From: Spirochaetaceae bacterium
GTDB taxonomy: Bacteria > Spirochaetota > Spirochaetia > Treponematales > Treponemataceae
Reading direction: 5' to 3'
DNA: 26,510 nucleotides
Assembly (NCBI GenBank): GCA_031272345.1
Contig: JAISTZ010000101.1
Location: 1-26,510 of the forward strand
A model generated the notes under the pieces. That model was not told the origin of the DNA. It saw only the letters and a program-made list of their open reading frames with translations, and made no database searches. Shown in pieces: positions 15,199 through 22,539 of this stretch (its first letter is position 1; each line of letters begins with the position of its first letter). The position numbers and the translations under genes are program-made.

Positions 15199-16506
15199 TT
15201 ATTGAATCTCCCGCAAACACCTTTCCAGCTCCTCCACCCTGGGGCCAATCCTCCTCCGGGGCTCGACGGGCTCGTTCTGGCGGGCAATGCGCTCCGGCAT
15301 CTCCGGAGCCTCCCCGCAGTAGTGGCGAATCCCGTCCGCCGAGTGGGCGGGATGGTCCTGGGCGACAAGAATCACCGTGTCCCCCTCCGCCCCGGCCTGG
15401 TCCGCCCGCTTCAGCGCCGAGGCATAGGCCCGGCTCGTGGCCATGTCCGCAAACACCCCGTAGCGCATGAAGAGCTCCTTGCAGGCGTTTTCCGTGTCCC
15501 CCTCGTCAACCCTGGCGGGGAACACGAGACCCCGGAGTACCGCGGGCTCGGCCTTGAAGAGGGCCTCCAGGCGCTCCAGACTCGACGGCAGGGCCGGGTC
15601 CGCTTTGGTACGTTTTTCCAGGGGCACGATCGCGTCCGCCACCTGGGCCTGGTTCCGGGCATCCAGGGTGAGCTCGGCGGTGCAGTTGGTGATGAACCCG
15701 TTCACGGGCAGGGCGAGCCGCCAGGCGTAGAGCCCCCCGGTGATGGCGCTGTAGTTGTTCGCGTTCACCGCGTAGAAGATGTCCGAATGGACGGCGTTTT
15801 TGATCCTGGTGAAGGCGTAGAAATAGCAGAACATGTCCGGCAGGAGCCGCCCGATGTTCGTGGTGTTCGCCACGGTGAGGGAATATTTTTCCACCAGGGC
15901 CTGGTTGTGGAGCAATTCGTCCGCCAGGGCAAAACACCGGTCCCTTCCGGCGTCAACTTCCACGGGGTAGAGGTTGCCCCCGTTCCACACACAGTCCTCC
16001 TCCGTGAAGCCCCGCATCGTGCCTGCGGGGAAGAGGGTGAGGGCCCGGAGGCGCTTCCTGCCCCTGAAGGCCCAGGCCATGCTGGCGGCGAAGGACCCGG
16101 TCGACACGGCCACGATTACCGCGTTCCTGCCCCGCATCTGGAGGAAGTGCTCGAAGCAGGACACCAGGTAGGAGAACCCGAAGTCCCGGAACCAGCCCGT
16201 GGGCCCGTGGAAGAGCTCCAGCAGGTAAAGGGACCGGTCGAGCCGCCTGATTTCCGGCGAAAAGGTCAGGGACCTGTGGGCGATCGCCTCGGCGACCGCC
16301 GGGCTGAATTCATTTTTTGTGAGAATCTGGGTGAGGAGGGCGGCGATGGCGGAGAAGGACATGGTTTTGGTCATGGAGTGGAGCCAGGGGCGGAAGTCCC
16401 CGGTGGGATAGAGGGTGTACAGGCCCCCGTCCGGGGGGATGCAGTCGAGGATGGCCGTGGAAAAGGACGCCTCCTGGGAGCGGTTCCTGGTGCTGGCGAT
16501 TCTCAT
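15199..16506 (-). CDS. Threonine-synthase-like protein lacking the PLP lysine
   Basis: This 435-residue protein follows the threonine synthase (ThrC) architecture. The N-terminal domain includes DGGLYTLYP, then LELFHGPTGWFRDFG (residues 96-110), where true enzymes have a Lys (FKDFG) that binds PLP; here residue 107 is Arg (CGG). The phosphate-binding loop, normally TSGDTG, is VAVSTGSFAAS (132-142). Later blocks NTTNIGRLLPDMFCYFYAF and NGFITNCTAELTLDAR retain the family order. The gene is intact and long, so it appears maintained as a non-catalytic or re-purposed paralogue. The start overlaps the DUF2156 stop (ATGA). Fold assignment good; loss of PLP chemistry inferred. Confidence 0.8.
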   Translation of the reverse strand: MRIASTRNRSQEASFSTAILDCIPPDGGLYTLYPTGDFRPWLHSMTKTMSFSAIAALLTQILTKNEFSPAVAEAIAHRSLTFSPEIRRLDRSLYLLELFHGPTGWFRDFGFSYLVSCFEHFLQMRGRNAVIVAVSTGSFAASMAWAFRGRKRLRALTLFPAGTMRGFTEEDCVWNGGNLYPVEVDAGRDRCFALADELLHNQALVEKYSLTVANTTNIGRLLPDMFCYFYAFTRIKNAVHSDIFYAVNANNYSAITGGLYAWRLALPVNGFITNCTAELTLDARNQAQVADAIVPLEKRTKADPALPSSLERLEALFKAEPAVLRGLVFPARVDEGDTENACKELFMRYGVFADMATSRAYASALKRADQAGAEGDTVILVAQDHPAHSADGIRHYCGEAPEMPERIARQNEPVEPRRRIGPRVEELERCLREIQ

Positions 16507-17402
16507 TGGGGGAACACGGCGTATTTTTGCACAAATTTGACCGGCCTGTAGGTCATCTTTGCCTGACGCAGGCCCTCGTCCCCCACGTCCTGCTCCCGGT
16601 TGATGTAGGTGATTGATTCCCCCAGAGCCAGGGCCTCCTGCTGGTTCACGAACTGGTAGATCCCCTTGTAGGAATCAATCCCCTTCTCGAAGTGGACGCA
16701 GTACATGGTCCCCCCGGCCATGGGCTCCCCCAGGGAAAACGCCGCGGGCTGGCCGTCGACATAGACCAGGATGCCGTCAAGGCCCAGCTCGTGCATGTGG
16801 GCGACGGCCTGGGAACAGGGCTCGTAGTCCGTGACCCCGTCCCCGGCGTGGAGGCGCTCCCAGGTGTTGAGCACCGCCATGACGTCCCCGGTGTTGTCCC
16901 CGGTGATGGGCCGTACCTCGGCGGAATAGGCGGCGTTGAAGGCGTTCACCAGGTTCTTTTTCTTGTGGAATTTCTTGCCCCGCAGTTCCGCAAGGTCGGT
17001 GCGCAGGTAGAGGTAGTCGAAGTTGTCCCGGTTCAGTTCGACCCGGAAGCCCCGTTCCGCCAGGAACGGCGCAACGGACTCGTGTTGGGCCTCCGTGAGG
17101 GACTTCCAGAACCGGTGGGACCCCAGGAGCTCCCCGATGACGGCCGCGGGCGGCAAATCCCCCAGGACGGAGAAAAAACTGCCCAAAAACCCGGAGGCCC
17201 CGCCCTCGTGTTCCACCCCGGAAAGCACATAGCCCCTTTCCAGGCGGGAAATCCTGTATTCGTATTTATTTCTGCACAAAAAAAGATTGGCAAACACAAA
17301 CTCGCACACCCCGTCGGCCAGGTTCTTACAGAAATGGTCGAGCTCGCCGCCCATGTCCAGGGCGACCGGCGCAAAATCGGGATAGGCAGGAACAGAACTC
17401 AT
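16503..17402 (-). CDS. DUF2156 protein (GNAT-like, phosphatidylglycerol lysyltransferase C-terminal domain type)
   Basis: This protein of about 299 residues matches DUF2156, a double acetyltransferase-like fold related to the aminoacyl-lipid transferase domain of LPG synthases and to FemAB enzymes. It begins YPDFAPVALDMGGELDHF, contains GKKFHKKKNLVNAFNAAYSA and GLDGILVYVDGQPAAFSLGE, and ends in a block running from HFEKGIDSYKGIYQFVNQQE to YINREQDVGDEGLRQAK, as family members do. There is no membrane domain, so it should act in the cytosol; the acceptor is unknown. The start at 17402 was chosen because the family begins here; an upstream in-frame ATG at 17447 would add 15 residues. Neither has a ribosome site. 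It overlaps the next gene by four bases. Confidence 0.8.
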   Translation of the reverse strand: MSSVPAYPDFAPVALDMGGELDHFCKNLADGVCEFVFANLFLCRNKYEYRISRLERGYVLSGVEHEGGASGFLGSFFSVLGDLPPAAVIGELLGSHRFWKSLTEAQHESVAPFLAERGFRVELNRDNFDYLYLRTDLAELRGKKFHKKKNLVNAFNAAYSAEVRPITGDNTGDVMAVLNTWERLHAGDGVTDYEPCSQAVAHMHELGLDGILVYVDGQPAAFSLGEPMAGGTMYCVHFEKGIDSYKGIYQFVNQQEALALGESITYINREQDVGDEGLRQAKMTYRPVKFVQKYAVFPQ

Positions 17403-17456
17403 ACCACAAGCATAGTGATTCCGGCGCAAAAAGTCAAACCGGCGCATTGCCCGGCG

Positions 17457-17756
17457 TTACATCTGCCCCTGAGCCTTGCCCCCCTGACCCGCCAGGATGG
17501 TCCGCAGGGCCTGGCAGCTCCCGCAGTGGGACTGGGCCAGGGAGATGTTCCTCCGGGCGGCCGTCTTCTTTGCCAGTTTGACCACCGAATGGGACACCGC
17601 GTCCGTGAACAGGATGATCAGATCCGAACAGCCGATGGAACAGTCCATGTCGCCCCTGGGCTGGGTGAAGACCTTCGCCTTCCACCCGTATTCCTTGCAG
17701 ATTTCCTTGTACCGGCAGTGCATCCGGTCGTGGCCTCCGATGATTGTTACGCTCAT
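17457..17756 (-). CDS. DUF2325 small protein
   Basis: This 99-residue protein is a DUF2325 member: the N-terminal SVTIIGGHDRMHCRYKEICK, then CSDLIILFTDAVSHSVVKLA, and a C-terminal QSHCGSCQAL with a CxxC pair typical of the group. The fold is a small Rossmann-like alpha/beta domain. Members occur in many anaerobes beside iron, sulfur or redox genes, but no activity is established. It heads the minus-strand operon of five genes. The ATG is preceded by AAGGAGC. The hairpin cluster at 17788-17917 lies directly upstream. Confidence 0.85.
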   Translation of the reverse strand: MSVTIIGGHDRMHCRYKEICKEYGWKAKVFTQPRGDMDCSIGCSDLIILFTDAVSHSVVKLAKKTAARRNISLAQSHCGSCQALRTILAGQGGKAQGQM

Positions 17757-17787
17757 AGTTGCTCCTTCAAAAATCCTCCCCTAAGGA

Positions 17788-17917
17788 AGCACTGAAAAAG
17801 TCAATCGAGACTTTTTCAGTGCTACCTTGATAGGCCGCAATTTCGTAGCAACTCGAAGAGTTGCGAGAAACTTGCAAAGGGACACGATGAAAAGCGTCAA
17901 GTTTTTCATCGTGTCCC
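17788..17917. repeat. Three perfect hairpins in the gap upstream of DUF2325
   Basis: The gap holds three inverted repeats in a row: 15-bp arms AGCACTGAAAAAGTC at 17788-17802 and 17809-17823 (6-base loop); 7-bp arms GCAACTC at 17848-17854 and 17858-17864 (3-base loop); and 15-bp arms GGGACACGATGAAAA at 17879-17893 and 17903-17917 (9-base loop). The first and third have A- or T-tracts at the loop side of the stem. They could terminate or shield the transcript of the barrel gene ending at 17955 and separate it from DUF2325. Confidence 0.75.
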
Positions 17918-17954
17918 TAGTTGCCACAGGAATCAGACCGGGGAGGACACGCTG

Positions 17955-19322
17955 TTACAGTTCCACCTTTATCCCCACGGGGACGCTGAAGGTGAAGACC
18001 GCGTTGTCAGGGGAATCCGTCATTTCCATGTCCAGACGGAGCCCGGCGGTGAATTCAGCGGTTTGCGTTGCGGGGAGGAGCCCTGCCAGGGACGAGACCA
18101 GCCTGGCTTCGGCAAAAAAATTGTCGTAGAAGGACTCGGCCCCCCCGTTGTCGTACTTCACCAGGACGTTGGCGATTTCGCCGGTCAGACTGAACTTTTC
18201 GGTGAGTTCCCTGGTTGCGCCGACGGCGTTGTACAGGCTGAGGAAGGAGGAGTCCGTCCCGGAGAGGGTCCCGTACCAGTCCTTCTCCACGCCCCTTGCG
18301 AAGGAGACGTTGTTGTGGGTGGAAAGACTCAGGCCCTCGATTCCCGTCCATTGGGCCCGCAGGTCGATGCCGCTCCACAGGGGATTGTCGTAGTCCCTGT
18401 CGCTGTTGATGTGCATCCAGCCGGAGTAGCCCAGGGTTATCCCCAGGTTTTCCACCGCCGTGATGTCCCCGTAGACCCCGAAGGTCTGGAAGTTCACCGT
18501 GCTGCCGGGATAGTGCGGAATCGGCGCCTCTCCACTAGTCGCGTTGTAGTCGTCGATATAGGCGTTGAAAAGAGCGATGGGCCACACGCTGGCCTTGTAC
18601 AAAGCCGTGAGTGTGCCGAACCCCGCGTCCACCGAGAGCCGCCCCCCAAGCCGGAAGAGCCGTTCCCCCGCCTCCTCGTCCGAGGTGTGACCGTAATCGG
18701 AAAGGAGCGTCCTTTTGTCAAAATTCGGGGCAAAGAGGAGCTGGAGCGTGGCGGGGCCGAAGGCTATGCCGGCCATAAAACCGTTGACCAGGTAGGCGTT
18801 GTTGTACTCGTCCGGCCCGTGGAACCCCGTGTCCCCTTCATCCGGGACAGGGGGATAGAAGACCCCCAGGGCGAAGTCGTCGATGTCGTCGTCATACAGC
18901 CCGAGGCCGTCGGTGTTTTCAAAGATGCCCCCGGTGAAGGTGAAGGCCTCGCCGAAGGGCTTGACCCAGGCGTAGAGCTCGTCAAGGGACACCAGGGGAT
19001 TGTCCCGGGTGAGCCAGGGGCTTTCGGGATACCCCAAAAAGCCGCCTTCCCCGGGGAAGGCCAGAGTCGCCGTGCCGCCGAACACGTCCCCCTCGTAGCT
19101 GAACGACAGGGCGCTCTCGCCGTCGTCCCCGAAGCCCATGCCGGTGAAGCTGCTCACCCCGCCGTCACTGTCCGCCGCCAGGGCCGAAGCGGCGAAGTCA
19201 ATCGTCAGGGAGAACCTATTGGCAATTGATGATTCCTCCGCCCGGACTGTAGTTCCAGGGACGAAGAACCCCGCGGCAAGGGCCGCCGCAACCAACATTC
19301 GCGCAAATCCATGTGTTTTCAT
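17955..19322 (-). CDS. Predicted outer-membrane beta-barrel protein
   Basis: This 455-residue protein has a signal peptide (MKTHGFARMLVAAALAAGFF, cleavage after about residue 29, VRA-EE). The mature part is dominated by alternating hydrophobic/aromatic strands with Gly-Asp turns (for example SALSFSYEGDVFGGTATLAF and VYGDITAVENLGITLGYSGW), ending in a strand with a hydrophobic last residue (VPVGIKVEL), as expected for an outer-membrane barrel. No specific family is recognised; it looks like a spirochaetal porin-like protein. The start at 19322 was chosen for its GGAGG site 8 bases upstream and the signal peptide; an upstream in-frame ATG at 19448 would destroy the signal. A palindromic operator lies 25 bases upstream. 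It is last of four minus-strand genes. Confidence 0.75.
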   Translation of the reverse strand: MKTHGFARMLVAAALAAGFFVPGTTVRAEESSIANRFSLTIDFAASALAADSDGGVSSFTGMGFGDDGESALSFSYEGDVFGGTATLAFPGEGGFLGYPESPWLTRDNPLVSLDELYAWVKPFGEAFTFTGGIFENTDGLGLYDDDIDDFALGVFYPPVPDEGDTGFHGPDEYNNAYLVNGFMAGIAFGPATLQLLFAPNFDKRTLLSDYGHTSDEEAGERLFRLGGRLSVDAGFGTLTALYKASVWPIALFNAYIDDYNATSGEAPIPHYPGSTVNFQTFGVYGDITAVENLGITLGYSGWMHINSDRDYDNPLWSGIDLRAQWTGIEGLSLSTHNNVSFARGVEKDWYGTLSGTDSSFLSLYNAVGATRELTEKFSLTGEIANVLVKYDNGGAESFYDNFFAEARLVSSLAGLLPATQTAEFTAGLRLDMEMTDSPDNAVFTFSVPVGIKVEL

Positions 19323-19346
19323 AGAAAACCTCCAGTAATTTTTTTT

Positions 19347-19362
19347 GTTAGCCAATGCTAAC
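19347..19362. promoter_or_regulatory. Palindromic operator upstream of the barrel gene
   Basis: GTTAGCCAATGCTAAC is a perfect 6-bp inverted repeat with a 4-base spacer in the gap between the FMN-binding gene and the barrel gene. The same GTTAGC-N4-GCTAAC pattern occurs upstream of the permease gene at 21696-21711, suggesting one regulator for both points. Confidence 0.65.
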
Positions 19363-19396
19363 TTTATGATGAAAAAAATTGTGCTCCCCACAGCCG

Positions 19397-19801
19397 TCAC
19401 TTCGCTTTCTCCAGGGCCTGCCCGGCGGCCTCCATAAATTGATTCCACGAGATTGTCGCGCCGGTGATTGCGTCAACCGAGTCGAGCTTACCGGTTGCCC
19501 CATACTGCCGGGCATAGGACTCCATGGCCCGGACCGCGAGCTGGGCCTTCTCGTAGTAATCCCTGTTGGACACGGCCCCGTTCACCTTGCCGTAGTCCGC
19601 GCCCTTGGCCGACCCGTCCTTCTGCCAGGTGACGAATTCGCAGGCCGTCACCCTGCCGCCCGCCACGGTGATGGTGATTTCCCCGAAGGCCCCGGCGTCA
19701 TCCCCGCTGCTCCGTCCCGTGTAGACCCCGTCCCGGAGGGGCCTTGCGCAGCCCCCAAGGGCCAGGACCGCGCACACCAGGAACACACCCCGGACTTTCA
19801 T
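19397..19801 (-). CDS. FMN-binding-domain lipoprotein, predicted flavinylated
   Basis: This 134-residue protein has a lipoprotein signal (LALGGC, lipid Cys 18) and one FMN-binding domain. The motif DAITGAT (residues 110-116) matches the D/N-x-x-S/T-G-A-T sequence in which ApbE attaches FMN covalently to the last Thr. Upstream elements DGVYTGRSSGDDAGAFGEIT and VTACEFVTWQKDG are typical of the domain. It should sit on the outer face of the inner membrane, or in the periplasm, and move electrons. It overlaps the ATPase gene by four bases (ATGA). No apbE is in the window. Confidence 0.85.
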   Translation of the reverse strand: MKVRGVFLVCAVLALGGCARPLRDGVYTGRSSGDDAGAFGEITITVAGGRVTACEFVTWQKDGSAKGADYGKVNGAVSNRDYYEKAQLAVRAMESYARQYGATGKLDSVDAITGATISWNQFMEAAGQALEKAK

Positions 19802-20457
19802 GCTCTCACCTCCCTGGCAACTCTGCCGTGCTCGAGGACCACCGTGCGTTCCGCGTCCTGGGCCACCTCCGGGTCGTGGGTGACCACGATGATCGTGCTG
19901 CCCTCGGCGTGGAGCTCCTTGAAAATCTCTATCACCAGCCGCTCATTCGCCTCGTCCAGGTTGCCCGTGGGCTCATCCGCCAGAATCAGGCGCGGGTAAT
20001 TGATGAGAGCCCGGGCGATGCAGAGCCGCTGCTGTTCACCCCCGGAGAGCTGCCCCGGCAGGTGTTTGGCCCGGTCCGCAAGACCCACCCGGTCCAGGGC
20101 CGCCAGGGCCTCCTTTTCGTCGGTCATGCTGTGGTAATACTGGGCCACCATCACGTTTTCCAGGGCGGACAGGTAGTTCACCAGGTAGAACTGCTGGAAC
20201 ACCAGGCCGATCTTGTCCCGCCGGATCACCGTGAGGTTCCGCTCGCTTTCCCTGGCGATGTCCGCGCCCTCAAGGAAGACCTCCCCGGAGGTGGGCTTGT
20301 CCATGCACCCCACGATGTTCATCATGGTCGTCTTCCCGGACCCGGAGGGCCCCATGATGGCGAGCCATTCCCCCTGCCGCACGGACAGGTTGATGCCGTC
20401 CAGGGCCTTGAGTTTGCCGTACTCCTTGGAGACGTTCTTTAGTTCAAGCAATTCCAT
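19798..20457 (-). CDS. ABC transporter ATP-binding protein (MacB/LolD type)
   Basis: This 219-residue ATPase has Walker A GPSGSGKT (36-43), a Q-loop near LVFQQFYLVN, the signature LSGGEQQR, Walker B RLILADEPTGNLD and the switch His in VVTHD. The order and ADEPTGNLD variant place it in the MacB/LolD/FtsE-like group that works with FtsX-type permeases. The start was set at 20457, where AGGAG precedes the ATG by 5 bases and the protein begins MELLELKNVSKEYG; the in-frame ATG at 20505 lies inside the palindrome and is unlikely. The partner permease lies upstream, separated by a palindrome. Confidence 0.93.
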   Translation of the reverse strand: MELLELKNVSKEYGKLKALDGINLSVRQGEWLAIMGPSGSGKTTMMNIVGCMDKPTSGEVFLEGADIARESERNLTVIRRDKIGLVFQQFYLVNYLSALENVMVAQYYHSMTDEKEALAALDRVGLADRAKHLPGQLSGGEQQRLCIARALINYPRLILADEPTGNLDEANERLVIEIFKELHAEGSTIIVVTHDPEVAQDAERTVVLEHGRVAREVRA

Positions 20458-20480
20458 AAAAGCTCCTATGTGGTCTATAT

Positions 20481-20506
20481 GGTGCCAGGCGCATGCGCCT
20501 GGCACC
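20481..20506. repeat. Perfect 26-bp palindrome (REP-like) between permease and ATPase genes
   Basis: The 26 bases are perfectly self-complementary, starting GGTGCCAGGCG and ending CGCCTGGCACC around a GCATGC centre. The inner 20 bp equal the palindrome at 10089-10108. It falls in the 75-base gap between two genes that should be co-transcribed, so the RNA would fold into a strong stem here. Confidence 0.75.
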
Positions 20507-20532
20507 CTGTGCCATAGACGGCGTTTTCCCGG

Positions 20533-21681
20533 CTATTCTCCCCGCAGAACGACTGCGGGGTCAACCTTTTCCGCGCTCCGCACCGGGAAGGCCGACGCGG
20601 CAAGGGTCAGGGCGAGACACGCCATGGCCGTGAGGGGCGCCGAGAGGGGCTCGAATGTCACGGGACGGCTGAACACCCGGAGCGCCACGTGCAGGGCGAA
20701 CACGTACCCCGCCAGGCTGCCCAGCGCACCGCCGATGATCCCCAGGAGGGTCCCCTCGCCGAAGAATTCCGCCGCGATTTCCCGCCGCCCCGCGCCCAGG
20801 GCCTTGCGGAGGGCGATTTCCTTCCGGCGCTCCGCCGCCACGGCCATCATCGTGGTGGCCACGCAGATCAGAATCAGGGCGAGCACCACCACGGTGACGA
20901 GGAAAATCAGCGCCGACAGCTTCCCCAGAACCGCCCCCTCGGAGACCGCCAGACGCTTCACGGGCCGGGCCTCGATGCCGAGCCCCGCCGCGTTCACCCG
21001 CCCCGCAAGGCCCTCCAGCTCCTCCGGCGAAAGCACCAGGCTGCACTCAGCCGCGTTGATGACATCCCCGCCCCCGGCGAGTCCCTCCGGGGACGCGCTC
21101 CCCCCTGGGGCGTCGAGGCCCGCGAAATCCCCCAGGGACAGGAGGATGAACCCCTCCTCAACGCCCCCGGTGCTGAGCGTGCCCGACACGGTGAAGGACC
21201 TGCCGTCAATCGCAAACACGCTCCCAGGGGCAAGGCGGAGCAACCCCGCGGCTTCCTCCCCCAGGAGGGCCTCCCCCGGTTTGCCGGGGAGACTCCCGTG
21301 GACGAGCCAGTAGGGGCTGGTGCGTTCCACCAGGGAGAAGTCCGTGCCCGCGGCCATGAGGGGCTGCTCGTTCACCTTGACCTGCCGGTAACGCCATGGG
21401 GTGACCCCCACCACCGCGTCCGCCGGGAAGAGGGCCGCCGCCCCGGCGAGCTCCGGAGCGGTGAAAAATCCCCGGTTTCCGGCGGGGAGGAGCGCCAGAT
21501 TTGCCCCGTAGGAACGGAACTCCCGGCCCATCTGCCGGGGGATGTCCCTGGAGAGAGTCACCAGCCCCGAGAGAATCGCCGCCCCCAGGGTGATCGCCAG
21601 CACCGCCGTGACCATCCGCCCCCGCCGCCGGATAAGCGACAGGGCAACCATCTTTGCAAAAAACCGTTTGTCCTTCATCAT
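20533..21681 (-). CDS. FtsX-like ABC transporter permease
   Basis: This 382-residue protein has the MacB/FtsX permease layout: one N-terminal membrane helix (about residues 24-45, MVTAVLAITLGAAILSGLVT), a large extracytoplasmic domain (about 46-265), and three C-terminal helices (about 268-290, 318-340, 348-368) containing the FtsX block ERRKEIALRKALGAGRREI. Permeases of this type power mechanical work or export instead of solute uptake. It heads the operon permease-ATPase-FMN lipoprotein-barrel. A related gene set (FtsX permeases, ATPase and redox partners) is known beside P19/Ftr1 iron-uptake systems, but no Ftr1 or P19 is visible. Two operator-like palindromes and a promoter precede it. 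Confidence 0.9.
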   Translation of the reverse strand: MMKDKRFFAKMVALSLIRRRGRMVTAVLAITLGAAILSGLVTLSRDIPRQMGREFRSYGANLALLPAGNRGFFTAPELAGAAALFPADAVVGVTPWRYRQVKVNEQPLMAAGTDFSLVERTSPYWLVHGSLPGKPGEALLGEEAAGLLRLAPGSVFAIDGRSFTVSGTLSTGGVEEGFILLSLGDFAGLDAPGGSASPEGLAGGGDVINAAECSLVLSPEELEGLAGRVNAAGLGIEARPVKRLAVSEGAVLGKLSALIFLVTVVVLALILICVATTMMAVAAERRKEIALRKALGAGRREIAAEFFGEGTLLGIIGGALGSLAGYVFALHVALRVFSRPVTFEPLSAPLTAMACLALTLAASAFPVRSAEKVDPAVVLRGE

Positions 21682-21695
21682 AAACCGCCGTTATT

Positions 21696-21735
21696 GTTAG
21701 CATACGCTAACCAATATATGTTAGCAATGTCTAAC
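21696..21735. promoter_or_regulatory. Tandem palindromic operators upstream of the permease
   Basis: GTTAGCATACGCTAAC (21696-21711) is a perfect 6-4-6 inverted repeat; GTTAGCAATGTCTAAC (21720-21735) is the same with one mismatch. They are 24 bp apart start to start. The second overlaps the end of the -10 box and lies in the spacer toward the -35 box; the first lies at the expected start of transcription. This is a classical repressor layout. Confidence 0.7.
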
Positions 21736-21746
21736 AAGAATGTCAA
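21718..21746 (-). promoter_or_regulatory. Predicted promoter of the permease-ATPase-FMN-barrel operon
   Basis: On the minus strand, -35 TTGACA (21741-21746) and -10 TAACAT (21718-21723) are 17 bases apart. The spacing is ideal and the -35 box perfect; the -10 box is a 4/6 match. Confidence 0.55.
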
Positions 21747-21764
21747 GGGGAAATTTAAAAAAAA

Positions 21765-21819
21765 ATGAAAAAAATCGCCGTTTTATAAAAAATTTTTGCA
21801 GATTGACGGGTGGGAGGGT
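21765..21819. repeat. 55-bp direct repeat, left copy
   Basis: This block matches 22540-22594 at 53 of 55 bases (same orientation). The two copies bracket the PIN-domain module and lie about 775 bp apart. The block contains AAAAAAATCGCCGTTTTATA and a G-rich end. Confidence 0.85.
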
Positions 21820-21825
21820 ATTTTT

Positions 21826-22020
21826 TTACACACGTATACACGTATAGTTGACATTATATTTTTCTGCCCATTCCTTCCTAAGGTTATCGTAATGTTCCCG
21901 CAACTGTTCTATAGTCATACCTTCAGTGCGCTTTTGCACCTTCCGCTTCCAGCGGCGCACTTCAGCCAGGCACCTGCGTTCAGCATTGCGGATTTCCCGT
22001 TCTTCATCGGTCATATTCAA
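21826..22020 (-). CDS. Small charged protein paired with the PIN-domain gene
   Basis: This 64-residue, highly charged, helical protein (EEREIRNAERRCLAEVRRWK in the first half, then MTIEQLREHYDNLRKEWAEK) overlaps the end of the PIN gene by 17 bases. Its size and linkage suggest an antitoxin or accessory partner, in which case the order would be toxin first. No DNA-binding domain is recognised and no family is assigned. Confidence 0.6.
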   Translation of the reverse strand: MNMTDEEREIRNAERRCLAEVRRWKRKVQKRTEGMTIEQLREHYDNLRKEWAEKYNVNYTCIRV

Positions 22021-22486
22021 TCACCTCCATTGGTGTCGTTAGTCCAATCGGCGCATAACCGGCGCGCAGGTTACAAAAAGCCGTTCCAATGAGCGTTTTT
22101 AGCTTGATGATGTGCCCAAAATTGTAGCTCACCACAAAATTCATGCCCCGCACGGTTGCTGTCGCAATATGCCGGGCATCGTTAGCGTATTTGAGGGGGA
22201 TAATACCTTGTCCCACATAGCGATCCGCTAACATGACGCTGGACGCGTCAACCAGAAACACGTCCTTCATAGACTGCCATAATTCCAGCATTTTGTCAAG
22301 TTTTTTGCCGGATGTGCACATGAGTTCCTCCAAAACAGCTTCAGACGAATACGCCTCATATTCGTAGGCTTTGATTTTGTCAAACAGCGCGATCGCCGCC
22401 TGCTGTTTTTTCCCCTGTTTGCCGTCAAAACAAAAATTAAAGACCGTCGTTTCGATGAAAAGTTTTGGTGTTATTTTTTCGTGCAT
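22004..22486 (-). CDS. PIN-domain protein (VapC-like)
   Basis: This 160-residue protein resembles PIN-domain ribonucleases: KLFIETTVFNFCFDGKQG at the N-terminus, where many relatives have E-T/S-S/T-V-F-N; a middle YSSEAVLEELMCT; and the acidic core KYANDARHIATATVRGMNFV with VSYNFGHI near the C-terminus. The first acidic position is Glu instead of Asp. Such proteins often act as toxins that cleave RNA. The start at 22486 was chosen for its GGAGG site 5 bases upstream; an in-frame ATG at 22534 adds 16 atypical residues. It overlaps the small charged gene downstream, and the pair is bracketed by a 55-bp direct repeat. Confidence 0.78.
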   Translation of the reverse strand: MHEKITPKLFIETTVFNFCFDGKQGKKQQAAIALFDKIKAYEYEAYSSEAVLEELMCTSGKKLDKMLELWQSMKDVFLVDASSVMLADRYVGQGIIPLKYANDARHIATATVRGMNFVVSYNFGHIIKLKTLIGTAFCNLRAGYAPIGLTTPMEVIEYDR

Positions 22487-22539
22487 AGTAACCTCCAGCT
22501 GTATATAGGGGGGTGACAATGCGTTTTTGGACAAAAAAT

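Noticed and set aside
15139..16551. 470-codon open frame opposite the threonine-synthase-like gene
   Set aside because: No recognisable motif and biased composition; it mirrors the real gene in GC-rich DNA.
18063..19229. 388-codon frame opposite the barrel gene
   Set aside because: Val/Gly/Arg-rich shadow; the minus strand has a signal peptide and barrel pattern.
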